From: Leadbetterella sp964563435 | GTDB taxonomy: Bacteria; Bacteroidota; Bacteroidia; Cytophagales; Spirosomataceae | NCBI GenBank assembly: GCA_964563435.1 | Contig: CAZLXI010000016.1 | Coordinates: forward strand, 30,045-94,044 | Length of the DNA: 64,000 bases | Reading direction: 5' to 3' | Program-made: the position numbers and the translations under genes | In this document: in pieces, positions 27,075 through 35,495 of the stretch | How the letters are laid out: the number at the start of each line of letters is the position of its first letter | How positions within the stretch are numbered: position 1 is the stretch's first letter | The notes under the pieces: generated by a model | Databases searched by the model: none | The model's input: only the letters and a program-made list of their open reading frames with translations | Told to the model about the DNA's origin: nothing

Positions 27075-28358
27075 ATGAAAAGAAAAGACTTTATCAGAGG
27101 AGCAGCCGCATTGGCGGCCTCAGGACTATTTCTAAAAGCGAATGCCCTGCCTTTACAGGATGAAAAGATCCGGGTAGGCCTTATCGGTGTTAAAGGTATG
27201 GGATGGTCTGATCTTATGGCCCTGCTTAAACAGCCCAACGTGGTATGTACGGCATTATGTGATGTGGATGAACGCATTTTAGACCAGCGGATATCCGAAC
27301 TGAAAGCGAAGCAGGTGGAGGTAAAACGCTTTATCGATCATAAAGCATTGCTGGAGGGTGACCTGGTAGACGCCGTGATCATCGGTACGCCCGATCATTG
27401 GCATTGCCTGCAGATGGTGGATGCCGTGCGGGCCGGTAAGCATGTATATGTGGAAAAACCCATCGGTAACTCGATCCGGGAATGTGAAATTATGGTAGCC
27501 GCGGCATTGAAATACAATCGTATCGTACAGGTAGGGCAATGGCAACGCAGTCAGCAGCATTTCCGGGATGCCATCCATTTTGTTCATTCCGGAAAATTAG
27601 GAAAGATAAGGTTGGTGAAGGCCTGGGCGTACCAGGGCTGGATGAAAAGTATCCCGGTAAAACCGGATGAACCGGTGCCGGCAGGGGTCCACTACGATCG
27701 TTGGTTAGGTCCGGCAAAGAAGCGGCCGTTCAACCCGAACCGGTTCCATTTTGAGTTCCGCTGGTTCTGGGACTACGCAGGCGGGCTGATGACCGACTGG
27801 GGGGTGCATATGCTGGACTATGCTTTGTTAGGCATGAAAGTCTCTGATCCGCGGTCGGTGATGGCGGCAGGCGGTAAATTCGCCTATCCCGATGATGCTG
27901 CGGAGACACCTGACACCCTGACCACCGTGTTTGAATTCGATGATTTTAATATCCAGTGGGAGCATGGAACAGGGATAGACTTAGGCCCTTACGGCCGGAA
28001 CCACGGGGTGGCTTTTATAGGAAACAACGGAACACTGGTGTTGAACAGAAGAGGCTGGGAGGTGATTCCGGAAGGGGAGCGGATGGAAGCTGTTCCGCTT
28101 CAGAAAGAGCAAGACAATGGCCTGGATAAGCACATGGCCAACTTTGTGCAAGCCATTCGGCGGAAAGACCGGTCTTTACTCCATGCGCCCATAGAAGCCG
28201 GGGCACATATTGCCATCTTTTCACAGATGGGGAACGTGGCATACAGAACAGGCAAAAAACTGTATTGGGATAAAACCGAACGAAAATTTACCGACAGGGA
28301 AGCCAATCGCTATCTCGTCCCGGAATACCATAACGGATACAAATTACCGCAGGTATAA
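27075..28358 (+). CDS. Exported Gfo/Idh/MocA-family oxidoreductase
   Basis: A 427-residue protein with an N-terminal twin-basic export-like segment (MKRKDFIRGAAALAASGLFL) followed by an NAD(P)-binding fold: IRVGLIGVKGMG near residue 36, the VIIGTPDHWHC loop near 97 and the EKPIGNS motif near 119-125. The C-terminal domain (about 160-400) is the usual open beta-sheet. Many exported Gfo/Idh/MocA proteins of Bacteroidota lie in polysaccharide loci, and some related proteins (GH109 and similar) hydrolyse glycosides through an NAD-dependent redox cycle. That makes a glycosidase or sugar-epimerising role possible. Substrate cannot be read from the sequence. It is followed 30 nt later by the DUF2264 gene. 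Confidence 0.82.
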   Translation: MKRKDFIRGAAALAASGLFLKANALPLQDEKIRVGLIGVKGMGWSDLMALLKQPNVVCTALCDVDERILDQRISELKAKQVEVKRFIDHKALLEGDLVDAVIIGTPDHWHCLQMVDAVRAGKHVYVEKPIGNSIRECEIMVAAALKYNRIVQVGQWQRSQQHFRDAIHFVHSGKLGKIRLVKAWAYQGWMKSIPVKPDEPVPAGVHYDRWLGPAKKRPFNPNRFHFEFRWFWDYAGGLMTDWGVHMLDYALLGMKVSDPRSVMAAGGKFAYPDDAAETPDTLTTVFEFDDFNIQWEHGTGIDLGPYGRNHGVAFIGNNGTLVLNRRGWEVIPEGERMEAVPLQKEQDNGLDKHMANFVQAIRRKDRSLLHAPIEAGAHIAIFSQMGNVAYRTGKKLYWDKTERKFTDREANRYLVPEYHNGYKLPQV

Positions 28359-28388
28359 AACCCGTAATGAACTGTGGGTCTCTATATT

Positions 28389-29636
28389 ATGAAAAAATAC
28401 CTTATCTCAGGAATACTGCTCCTCCTTCTCGGGGGAGAGCAGGTCTTCGCCCAGAAAAAGAAAGCAGTACCGGAGCCTGTACGGGTCCTTACCGACCGGG
28501 AATATTGGCTGGCTGAAATGGATAAAATGGTGCGGCCGGTGCTTTATAGCCTGGCGCAGGATAGTCTGCGGATCGTGATGCCGCATACGGTTTCCATTCG
28601 TACCGATAATAAAGATAGCCGCATTAAGGTGCAATATGTGGAAGTTCTGGGCCGGGTGCTGAGCGGTATTGCCCCCTGGCTTGCACTGGAAGGCGGCAGT
28701 GACCGGGAGGTGACCTTACGCAATCAGTACAGGCAATGGGTGCTGAAAGGCATCTCTAACTCGCTCGACTCCGCCAAACGCGACTATATGCCCTACAATA
28801 TTGCCGGGCAGCAGCTGGTAGACGCCTCCTTCCTGGCCCTGGCCTTTGTGCGGGCGCCCTGGCTTTGGGAGAACCTTCCCGCTGCTGACAAAGAAAAGAT
28901 GGCCGCGGCCATCCGTACCACCCGGCAGTTCCGGCCCGGCTTCAGCAACTGGCTGCTGTTTTCGGCCATGAACGAGGTCTTCTTTGCCCGCTTCGGGTAT
29001 GAATATGACCCCATGCGCATCGACTACGCCCTCATGCAGCACGAGCAGTGGTACGTGGGCGACGGCATGTATAAAGACGGCGACTCCTACGCTTTTGATT
29101 ACTATAACAGCTACGTTATTCACCCCTACCTGGCCACAGTGGTCAGTGAGATCTCGAAAAAGACCGCTGCTTACAGGAACATGGCAGACAAAATAAAGCT
29201 GCGAAACGAAAGATTCGCCGTCATCCAGGAAAGGCTGATCGCGGCGGATGGCTCGTTTCCGCCTACGGGGCGGTCGCTTATTTACCGCGGGGCGGCATTC
29301 CATCACCTGGCCGATATGGCCTGGCGCAAGGCTCTGCCGGCTGAGCTGAAGCCCGCTCAGGTACGGGGAGCACTGACGGCCATGCTGAAAAAGACACTGG
29401 AAAGCCCGAGCACCTACAAAGACGGCTGGCTGACCCTCGGCCTGTACGGCTCGCAACCCAATATTGCCGATGCTTATAATAACCAGGGAAGTCCTTACCT
29501 GGCTACAGCGGCGTTCTTACCTCTCGGGCTCCCCGAAACCGACCCTTTCTGGTCGGCACCGGCTGAAAAATGGACCCAGCAAAAAGTATGGGAAGGCGAG
29601 GATGTGAAAAACGATTATAAAGTAGGGATCAAATAG
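28389..29636 (+). CDS. DUF2264-family secreted protein
   Basis: A 415-residue protein with a signal peptide (MKKYLISGILLLLLGGEQVFAQ). The body is helix-rich and matches the DUF2264 family: DREYWLAEMDKMVRPVLYSLAQDSL, RVLSGIAPWLALEGG, and NWLLFSAMNEVFFARFGYEYDPMRIDYAL, then YVGDGMYKDGDSYAFDYYNSYVIHPYL with a string of Asp and Tyr suggestive of an (alpha/alpha)6-barrel active site. Members occur in pectin and arabinogalactan loci, and I recall a link to exo-glucuronidase activity, but I cannot confirm that here. A GTG at 28374 would add five residues and is less likely. It belongs to the locus 1 operon. Confidence 0.75.
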   Translation: MKKYLISGILLLLLGGEQVFAQKKKAVPEPVRVLTDREYWLAEMDKMVRPVLYSLAQDSLRIVMPHTVSIRTDNKDSRIKVQYVEVLGRVLSGIAPWLALEGGSDREVTLRNQYRQWVLKGISNSLDSAKRDYMPYNIAGQQLVDASFLALAFVRAPWLWENLPAADKEKMAAAIRTTRQFRPGFSNWLLFSAMNEVFFARFGYEYDPMRIDYALMQHEQWYVGDGMYKDGDSYAFDYYNSYVIHPYLATVVSEISKKTAAYRNMADKIKLRNERFAVIQERLIAADGSFPPTGRSLIYRGAAFHHLADMAWRKALPAELKPAQVRGALTAMLKKTLESPSTYKDGWLTLGLYGSQPNIADAYNNQGSPYLATAAFLPLGLPETDPFWSAPAEKWTQQKVWEGEDVKNDYKVGIK

Positions 29637-29659
29637 TACGCGGATCTATGAAAGTGTTT

Positions 29660-29832
29660 TCCCTTCAACAGGTCACGCCGCGCAGGCCGGGCCGCGCAGG
29701 GTGACAAGAGTTAGGTTATAAGCAGTTAGCAACCGGGCCATGTTGACCCGGTCAACACCACCCGGTCTACGCGACCCAGCCTGCACGGCGCGACCCGGTC
29801 CTGTCAGGCTGAGCCTGTCGAAGCCCGGACAC
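29660..29832. repeat. Composite GC-rich repeat cluster upstream of the GH43 gene
   Basis: The 219-bp gap is filled with short related words: TCACGCCGCGCAGG (29673-29686) pairs with CCTGCACGGCGCGA (29779-29792) at 12 of 14 positions; ACCCGGTC occurs three times between 29746 and 29800; TTGACC-C-GGTCAA is a perfect palindrome (29743-29755); and 29801-29832 (CTGTCAGGCTGAGCCTGTCG then AAGCCCGGACAC) is nearly identical to 49761-49791 inside the GH127 gene. The composition differs from the AT-richer gaps nearby. Confidence 0.65.
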
Positions 29833-29855
29833 TCTCAAAAATAGCAATAAATAAT

Positions 29856-31111
29856 ATGAAAAAATTCATTTTCTTTCTCGTAACCCTCTGGTCGCAGGCC
29901 GCCCTTGCCCAGTTCACCCCCGGTGAAATCTGGCCTGACCATAAAGGAGAGCACATCAATGCCCACGGCGGCGGCATCCTCTATCAGAACGGAACCTACT
30001 ACTGGTACGGCGAGATCAAAGGCACGCATTCGCGAGCCGAAGTAGGCGTGAGCGTATACTCCTCAAAAGATCTGTACAACTGGAAAAACGAAGGAGTGGC
30101 TCTACGGGTGAGTGAAGATCCCGCTTCGGAGATCACAAAAGGGAGCGTGATTGAGCGCCCGAAGGTGATCTACAACGAGAAGACAAAGAAATATGTGATG
30201 TGGTTCCACCTGGAACTGAAGGGGAAGGGCTACTCTGCCGCCAGAACAGGCCTGGCTGTGAGTGACAGCCCCACGGGTCCCTTCGAATACAAGAGGTCAT
30301 TGCGGCCCAATGCCGGTATCTGGCCCCAAAACTTCCAGGAAGAATGGAAGAAGCCTGTACCCGGAGCCGACTCCGTCAAGTGGTGGACCCCCGACTGGTA
30401 CAAAGCCGTCAGAGAAGGCCTCTTTGTACGCCGGGATTTTGAAGGCGGCCAGATGGCCCGAGATATGACTCTCTACGTCGACGATGACGGCACCGCCTAC
30501 CATATCTATTCTGCCGAAGAAAACCTGACGCTGAACATCGCCGAGCTCANNNNNNNNNNNNNNNNNNNNNNNNNNNNNNNNNNNNNNNNNNNNNNNNNNN
30601 NNNNNNNNNNNNNNNNNNNNNNNNNNNNNNNNNNNNNNNNNNNNNNNNNGCCTACCATATCTATTCTGCCGAAGAAAACCTGACGCTGAACATCGCCGAG
30701 CTCAGTGACGACTACCAGGGTTTCACCGGAAAATACGTGACCCTGGCTCCGGCGGGGCATAACGAGGCTCCCGCCATTTTCAAACAAGACGGCTGGTACT
30801 ACCTGATTACCTCCGGCTGCACGGGCTGGGATCCCAATGCGGCCCGGTCCTTCCGTTCAAGATCGGTCTTAGGCCCCTGGGAACAGCTCAAAAACCCGTG
30901 TATCGGTGAAGGGGCGGAACTCACCTTTCACTCCCAAAGCACCTATATCCTGCCCGTGGCCGGCAAGAAGAATGCCTTCATCTTCATGGCCGACCGCTGG
31001 AGGCCCAAAAACCACATCGACGGCCGCTACATCTGGCTGCCGGTGAAAGTGGTAAACGGCCAGCCGGTGATCGAATGGATGGATAAGTGGGACTTAGGGG
31101 TGTTTGACTGA
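29856..31111 (+). CDS. GH43-family glycoside hydrolase (galactanase-like subgroup), split by an assembly gap
   Basis: The two coding segments (29856-30549 and 30705-31111) join in frame if the N block and one copy of the flanking 55-bp repeat are removed, giving 366 residues with a signal peptide (cleavage near ALAQ). The five-bladed GH43 propeller begins INAHGGGILYQNGTYYWYGE (residues 34-53). The usual catalytic-base Asp of GH43 is replaced here by the NAHGGG segment, as in the subgroup containing exo-beta-1,3-galactanases. The conserved motif ERPKVIYN and SGCTGWDPN are also present. An exo-acting enzyme on a beta-1,3-galactan backbone is the inferred role. The gap contents are unknown, so the exact protein is provisional. 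Confidence 0.8.
30495..30704. other. Scaffold gap: 100 N flanked by identical 55-bp sequence
   Basis: Positions 30495-30549 and 30650-30704 are identical over 55 bp, and the 100 N between (30550-30649) look like a default gap size. Both copies carry the same reading phase. The simplest reading is that the two contigs overlap by 55 bp and that no DNA is missing. A real tandem duplication is the alternative. Confidence 0.9.
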
Positions 31112-31267
31112 TCCTTTCTCGGGGCTCGTTTGAGAACAGGACTTTTATTGGGATTGTTGAGATGATCTTAACTACCTCTTTTTGTTTTTTGACCGATTGG
31201 GCGTTAAGGGCAGGATTTCTCTGTTTTTCGGATTTAATTTGTTTATCAGGAATCAAACAGAACCATC

Positions 31268-32599
31268 ATGACAAACTTTCAGTCATCACTTTCCGTGCTC
31301 ACATTCTTCTGTGCCGTCTTTGCCGCATTTTCAGCATTTGCTTTTCAGGCAGGTGCTCCGAAAGAAGTGCTTATTCCTGCCAAAGTCTGGCGGGTGCCGG
31401 AAGGCAATGATTTCAATAATGCAGAAAGTGAATTCAGCCATCACCGGAAGCTGGAATCAGAAAACATCGTAATCTTCTGGTCGAAGGAGTTTGGTGCCGA
31501 TCCGATGAAGAACCCCGATGAAAAGAAACGCTTTGATGTCAGCGAGGCCTCAAAAGAGCTCGAGCGTTTTTATGAATACTACGTAAACACCCTGAAACTT
31601 GTGGAAAAGGGGAAATCACTCAGTGATAAATACAAGATACTGCTCTTTGTGATCGGCGGCGATGAAAATACGGCCTTCGGAGGCGGTGCTGAAGAGGTGG
31701 GCTGCCTGTGGACCCCCGCCGTGCGCATGAGCAAAGCCCCCTATGGCGCATTGGCCCATGAGCTGGGCCACTCGTTTCAGTACCTGGCCGGCAAAGACAG
31801 TGGCCGGGGCTTCCGCAGCTCTATCATGGAGATGTCGGCCCAGTATATGCTCTGGCAGGTGTATCCCGAGTGGATGACCTTCGAAAACTACCACCTGGTA
31901 AGCTATCTTCAGAAAACCCACTTTGCTTTCCTCCACGGAACCAATATGTATCATTCACCGTATGTGATTGAATACTGGTCAGAAAAGCACGGAAAGGATT
32001 TCTTCGGAAAACTCCTCCGGAGTCCTGAGCAGGGCGAAGACCCGGTCATGACCTATAAGCGGATCACGGGCATATCACAGGAAAAATTTAATGATGAAAT
32101 CTTTGATGCCGCCCGGCGGTTTATGACCTGGGATCTTCCGCGGGTGGAGCACGTGGCCGCACAGTATGCGAACATGCACAAAAGCAAGCTGGTAGCGGAA
32201 AGCGGCGGCTGGTACCGCATTGCCGAAGAGAACTGCCCTCAGGATTACGGTTATAACGGTATCCGCCTGGAAGTGCCCAAAGCCGGGAAGAAAGTAGAGG
32301 TAACGCTGGAAGGGCTCGCCGGAGCAGAAGGCTACCGGGCGGTTCGTACGGAGACAGCCGGCTGGCGTTTCGGACTCGTGGCCGTCAAAAAAGACGGCAG
32401 CCGGGTGTACGGCGATATGCAGGGCAAGCCCGGAAAAGCAGCCTTCAAAGTTCCGGCAGATACCCAATATCTCTGGCTGGTGGTTAGCGGAGCCCCGGCC
32501 GGGCATGTGACCGTATCACGCAAGGAAGAAGAAAATGCGCAGTGGCCCTACCGGCTTAAGGTGAAAGGGACGGCTTTGGATAAGGAGTTTGTGAAGTAA
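31268..32599 (+). CDS. Secreted HExxH (gluzincin-like) protein of unknown substrate
   Basis: A 443-residue protein with a signal peptide (residues 1-26, cleavage near SAFAF). Residues 163-170 read AHELGHSF, giving H164, E165 and H168 of an HExxH zinc site, with a downstream E188 in SIMEMSAQY as the likely third ligand. This spacing suits a gluzincin-type fold. The C-terminal third (about 310-430) is a beta-rich domain (RLEVPKAGKKVEVTLEGLAG ... QYLWLVVSGAPAG). It resembles DUF6055-type proteins of polysaccharide loci. A protease acting on a glycoprotein such as AGP is possible but inferred. It closes the plus-strand run of locus 1, 156 nt after GH43. Confidence 0.65.
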   Translation: MTNFQSSLSVLTFFCAVFAAFSAFAFQAGAPKEVLIPAKVWRVPEGNDFNNAESEFSHHRKLESENIVIFWSKEFGADPMKNPDEKKRFDVSEASKELERFYEYYVNTLKLVEKGKSLSDKYKILLFVIGGDENTAFGGGAEEVGCLWTPAVRMSKAPYGALAHELGHSFQYLAGKDSGRGFRSSIMEMSAQYMLWQVYPEWMTFENYHLVSYLQKTHFAFLHGTNMYHSPYVIEYWSEKHGKDFFGKLLRSPEQGEDPVMTYKRITGISQEKFNDEIFDAARRFMTWDLPRVEHVAAQYANMHKSKLVAESGGWYRIAEENCPQDYGYNGIRLEVPKAGKKVEVTLEGLAGAEGYRAVRTETAGWRFGLVAVKKDGSRVYGDMQGKPGKAAFKVPADTQYLWLVVSGAPAGHVTVSRKEEENAQWPYRLKVKGTALDKEFVK

Positions 32600-32664
32600 C
32601 GATATAATCAGTAAGTGCAGGAAAGAAGTAAAACGCCTGTATTCGGTGAGATCAGGGAATATTT

Positions 32665-34017
32665 TTACTCTTCCACAAAGTGAGCGATATATTCCGGCAG
32701 TTTAGCGGCAAGATAATAAGGTAAATTCATCAGCTTATAGGCTTTGTTTTTGACTGGTGTGTGGTGCTGCTCAATGCTGAAATTTCCGGCATACAAACGC
32801 ACGGCATATATGTGCGGGCATTGGTCCATAAACTGATGCAACGACCGCAACGTTCCTGTTGCTCCCGATTTTATTTCAACGGGAATTATCTTGTCTTTAT
32901 ACGCCATTACCAAATCCACTTCTGACGATGCCTGTGTTTTCTCACGTACCCAAAAGTTGGGCTTGTTATAACTGAACGTATTCAGCGAAATGATTTCCTG
33001 CATCACCAAATGAGGTACTAAAGCTCCTTTGAGGGCCGTGTTTAAATCGCTGTATGCCAGCAGTTCTGCCTGAATTTTTAGATCGTAGTTGAGAAGGCCG
33101 GTGTCTAAAAACTGCATACGGGGCGATTTTTTGATGTCCGGACGTATGGGTGGTTCGGTTTGCGTGGTAGGATAAATCAGTTGGATAACCTGTGCATCAT
33201 TCAGGTTTCGCATCGCTTCGCCCACTTCCCGGGAGCGGTAATTGGAGTTCCCGAAATTCTGAAATTTGACACGTTGGTCTAAATACAGATATGCCGTGTC
33301 CATAATGTGTCGTATTACACGGGCTTCCGTAGCGTTTGAGGCATATTTTTCTACATCGTTTTTGTAAGTATTCCAGATACTCCCGTAAATACGGGCAAGG
33401 TCTGACAGGCTTCCGGTTTTTATATAAGCGGCAACTATTTCGGGCATTCCCCCGATAATGGCGTACTGGTGAAATTGCTCCAAAAGCAGTGGGTGGGCAT
33501 AAGGTTCAGCCGGTATTTTGCCGAGTTCTTCCAAAGCTCCCGTATGGTTTTGGGCTTGCAGGTATTCCTGAAAATTTAACGGGTGGAGGAACAGATATTC
33601 CACACGCCCCACAGGAAAACTCTTTACCTCCTGCATTACGTGCTCCAGCAGCGAACCGGCAGCGATAACGTGCAGTTCGGGAATGTCTTCATAAAAGTAG
33701 CGCAGCAGCGCTATTGCTTCGGGCGATTCCTGTATTTCATCAATGAACAGCAGCGTATTTTTTATTTGGGCCGAAGCAATGCTGTGGGCGGCAAACAAGG
33801 CGTTTACAATAGTTTTGGTATCCGTAAACTGTTTGAAATACCGAATATCGGCAGGACGCTCCAGGTTGAGGGTGATGCTGTGCGGATAGCTTTTGGCAAA
33901 TTCCCTGACCAAAGTGGTTTTGCCCACCTGCCTTGCGCCTCTTAATATCAGCGGTTTGCGGGTGGGGCTTTGCTTCCACTTTTCTAAATCATTATATATG
34001 TGTCTTTTAAAGCTCAA
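32665..34017 (-). CDS. AAA ATPase with C-terminal DUF4143 domain
   Basis: A 450-residue protein: Walker A GARQVGKT (residues 27-34), Walker B LLFIDE (89-94), sensor-like AAGSLLEHV, then the DUF4143 domain (about 200-410, ending VDLVMAYKDKIIPVEIKSG, a nuclease-like PxEIK motif). The family is widespread in Bacteroidota with unknown role; the PD-(D/E)xK-like C-terminus hints at DNA binding or cleavage. The start codon is TTG at 34017-34015: an in-frame TGA lies immediately before it, and no later ATG precedes Walker A, while family members begin with a similar KRHIY..L peptide. Three 33-bp-spaced repeats lie directly upstream. The gene is convergent with the HExxH gene. Confidence 0.88.
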   Translation of the reverse strand: MSFKRHIYNDLEKWKQSPTRKPLILRGARQVGKTTLVREFAKSYPHSITLNLERPADIRYFKQFTDTKTIVNALFAAHSIASAQIKNTLLFIDEIQESPEAIALLRYFYEDIPELHVIAAGSLLEHVMQEVKSFPVGRVEYLFLHPLNFQEYLQAQNHTGALEELGKIPAEPYAHPLLLEQFHQYAIIGGMPEIVAAYIKTGSLSDLARIYGSIWNTYKNDVEKYASNATEARVIRHIMDTAYLYLDQRVKFQNFGNSNYRSREVGEAMRNLNDAQVIQLIYPTTQTEPPIRPDIKKSPRMQFLDTGLLNYDLKIQAELLAYSDLNTALKGALVPHLVMQEIISLNTFSYNKPNFWVREKTQASSEVDLVMAYKDKIIPVEIKSGATGTLRSLHQFMDQCPHIYAVRLYAGNFSIEQHHTPVKNKAYKLMNLPYYLAAKLPEYIAHFVEE

Positions 34018-34028
34018 TCAATATAGTT

Positions 34029-34111
34029 TTGTAACAAAACAAGGGCAAAAATATATATTTTTTGTAACAAAACAAGGGTAATTTTTAAGAAATCATGTAA
34101 CAAAACAAAGG
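34029..34111. promoter_or_regulatory. Three iterons at exact 33-bp spacing upstream of the ATPase gene
   Basis: Near-identical TTGTAACAAAACAAGGG units occur at 34029-34045, 34062-34078 and 34095-34111 (the last with two changes). The first lies within GTTTTG-TAA-CAAAAC, a near-palindrome. On the minus strand they read CCCTTGTTTTGTTACAA and end 12 nt before the TTG start. The region between is AT-rich. Likely an operator array for the ATPase gene; the rest of the gap up to 34353 shows only a weak TTGCTTTT-TACG-AAAAGCAA hairpin (34292-34311) and no gene. Confidence 0.7.
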
Positions 34112-34353
34112 TATCTTGCTTTCAGTTTTTACGGACTTTGTTTTAGTACGTCCGGCATGGAGAAGTAACTCCGGGGAAGTCCCCAATATAGTTACAGCCT
34201 GGCAGTATAAAGTGAATCAAATCAGAATATAATCTCAGTACACCTCAAAATAATAAAAATTGCTTTCTATATTTAACAAAATAATGCAAGCTTGCTTTTT
34301 ACGAAAAGCAATTTCGGAGCCACAATCCCTGTCTGGCTTTTCGGGTTTATGTA

Positions 34354-34797
34354 TTAGTACGGTGTTTTCCTGTTTCTCAGAATATGATCAAGAAGAACAA
34401 GTACGCCCACTGCGAAAGCCGTGAGCGGATAAATCAGAGGAATGGTATTTAATTTCTCAGCCATTGTGGTCAGGGTAGCAGGGTTGGCCGTATTCTGCGC
34501 TTCAGCGGTTCCGGTTACCCACCAGATCACAAGGGCAAAACACGCTGCGATACCCGCCCAGCCCCGGCCGCTGATAATGGGGGCAGGTTTTGGCCGAACG
34601 GTGAGCCGGCTCATGACATCAGCGGTAAGACCCTCCGGAGCGGTGTCGGCCTGCTGAAGCCGCAACAGGTTTTCCAGTACCGCCTCCTTTTCGGTTTCTG
34701 CACGTACCTGCTTCATGACCCCGGCTGTAAAATCTGCCGTGGCCTTATCCGGTTCTGATATCCGGATCAGCTGTTCCAGTTTTTGTTCTTTTTTCAC
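34354..34797 (-). CDS. Putative anti-sigma factor (membrane protein)
   Basis: A 147-residue protein read from a GTG at 34797 that overlaps the sigma-factor stop by one base (TAGTG), so the two are translationally coupled. The N-terminal 85 residues are charged and helical and carry two similar segments (DKATADFTAGVMKQVRAE and APEGLTADVMSRLTVRP), which could be the sigma-binding part. Two membrane spans follow (about 88-107 and 121-140). No zinc-binding HxxxCxxC motif is present, so it is not a classic ZAS-type anti-sigma. The functional call rests on gene order and topology. No family name is recognised. Confidence 0.65.
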   Translation of the reverse strand: MKKEQKLEQLIRISEPDKATADFTAGVMKQVRAETEKEAVLENLLRLQQADTAPEGLTADVMSRLTVRPKPAPIISGRGWAGIAACFALVIWWVTGTAEAQNTANPATLTTMAEKLNTIPLIYPLTAFAVGVLVLLDHILRNRKTPY

Positions 34798-35333
34798 TAC
34801 AATAAAAACTTCAGTTGTTCCTGTAATATTTTCCGGGACCGGAACAATTTCACTTTAATATTGACCTCTGTCATGCCGGTGATTTCGGCAATCTCTTTTA
34901 CAGGGCGGTCATCGAGGTAAAATAAGGTAACCAGCAGGCTCTCCGTGACAGGAAGCCGATCTATGGCCTTTCGTACGATGGCGGCCTGCTCTTCTGTTTC
35001 CAGGCTTTCCCGCGGCTCAGCTGATATATTCTCCGTTTTGTCATCCATAGCGAACAGCCTTAACCTGTTTTTGTGGCTTTTATCCACGGCTGCCCTGTAC
35101 ATGATGGTATATAGCCAGGTGGAGAATTTCGATTTCCCCTCGAAGCGGTGAAGCTGCTGGTAAGCCCGTACAAAGCCTTCCTGGGCGGCATCCTCGGCGT
35201 CTCCGGCATTACGGGTAACCCTGCGTGCTATGGTATAGGCCATATCCCTGTATTTGTCTACAAGGAAAGTATAGGAAGCAGAGTCACCTCTTTTTATCCG
35301 CTCTATGTATATCAGATCTTCGGTTTCTTTCAT
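34797..35333 (-). CDS. ECF sigma factor, probably autoregulated
   Basis: A 178-residue sigma-70 ECF protein with region 2 (about 18-85: YRDMAYTIARRVTRNAGDAE, DAAQEGFVRAYQQLHRFEG, STWLYTIMYR) and region 4 (about 115-170: IDRLPVTESLLVTLFYLDDR, VKEIAEITGMTEVNIKVKLF). It is followed by a membrane protein with an overlapping start, the usual sigma/anti-sigma order. A strong candidate for its own promoter lies at 35351-35382, 18 nt upstream, and a mirror copy drives the opposite-strand DUF6249-like gene. The inducing signal is unknown. Confidence 0.92.
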   Translation of the reverse strand: MKETEDLIYIERIKRGDSASYTFLVDKYRDMAYTIARRVTRNAGDAEDAAQEGFVRAYQQLHRFEGKSKFSTWLYTIMYRAAVDKSHKNRLRLFAMDDKTENISAEPRESLETEEQAAIVRKAIDRLPVTESLLVTLFYLDDRPVKEIAEITGMTEVNIKVKLFRSRKILQEQLKFLL

Positions 35334-35350
35334 CGGATGGGCCGGTCAGG

Positions 35351-35382
35351 CATAAGACAGGACTTCGGAAGAATAAGTTACA
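35351..35382 (-). promoter_or_regulatory. ECF-type promoter for the sigma-factor gene
   Basis: On the minus strand TGTAACTT (35382-35375), then TGTCTTATG (35359-35351), with 17 nt between the GTAAC core and the -10 element. The ATG at 35333 is 17 nt further on, so the transcript has a leader of only about ten nt. Same motif pair and spacing as the divergent promoter at 35439-35470. Confidence 0.7.
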
Positions 35383-35438
35383 AAAAAGACCGGATTTTTT
35401 CCGGATCATCCACACCGGTATAAATTCTTTGCTATCCC

Positions 35439-35470
35439 TGTAACCTCTGAAAACCTTTTGCTGTCTTATG
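35439..35470 (+). promoter_or_regulatory. ECF-type promoter for the DUF6249-like gene
   Basis: TGTAACCT (35439-35446) and TGTCTTATG (35462-35470), with 17 nt between GTAAC and the -10 element. The gene starts 25 nt downstream at 35496. The exact nonamer and spacing match the sigma-gene promoter on the other strand, so the same sigma factor probably reads both. Confidence 0.7.
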
Positions 35471-35495
35471 GGCAATTAACAAAACAATTAAAACT

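Noticed and set aside
34029..34111. Iterons as a plasmid-type replication origin
   Set aside because: No Rep gene or DnaA boxes were seen, the surrounding genes are chromosomal in type and an rRNA operon is present. An operator array is the simpler reading.
34292..34311. Terminator for the minus-strand sigma/anti-sigma pair
   Set aside because: The 8-bp TTGCTTTT/AAAAGCAA stem is AT-rich and no U-tract follows in the minus direction, so support is too weak for a separate feature.
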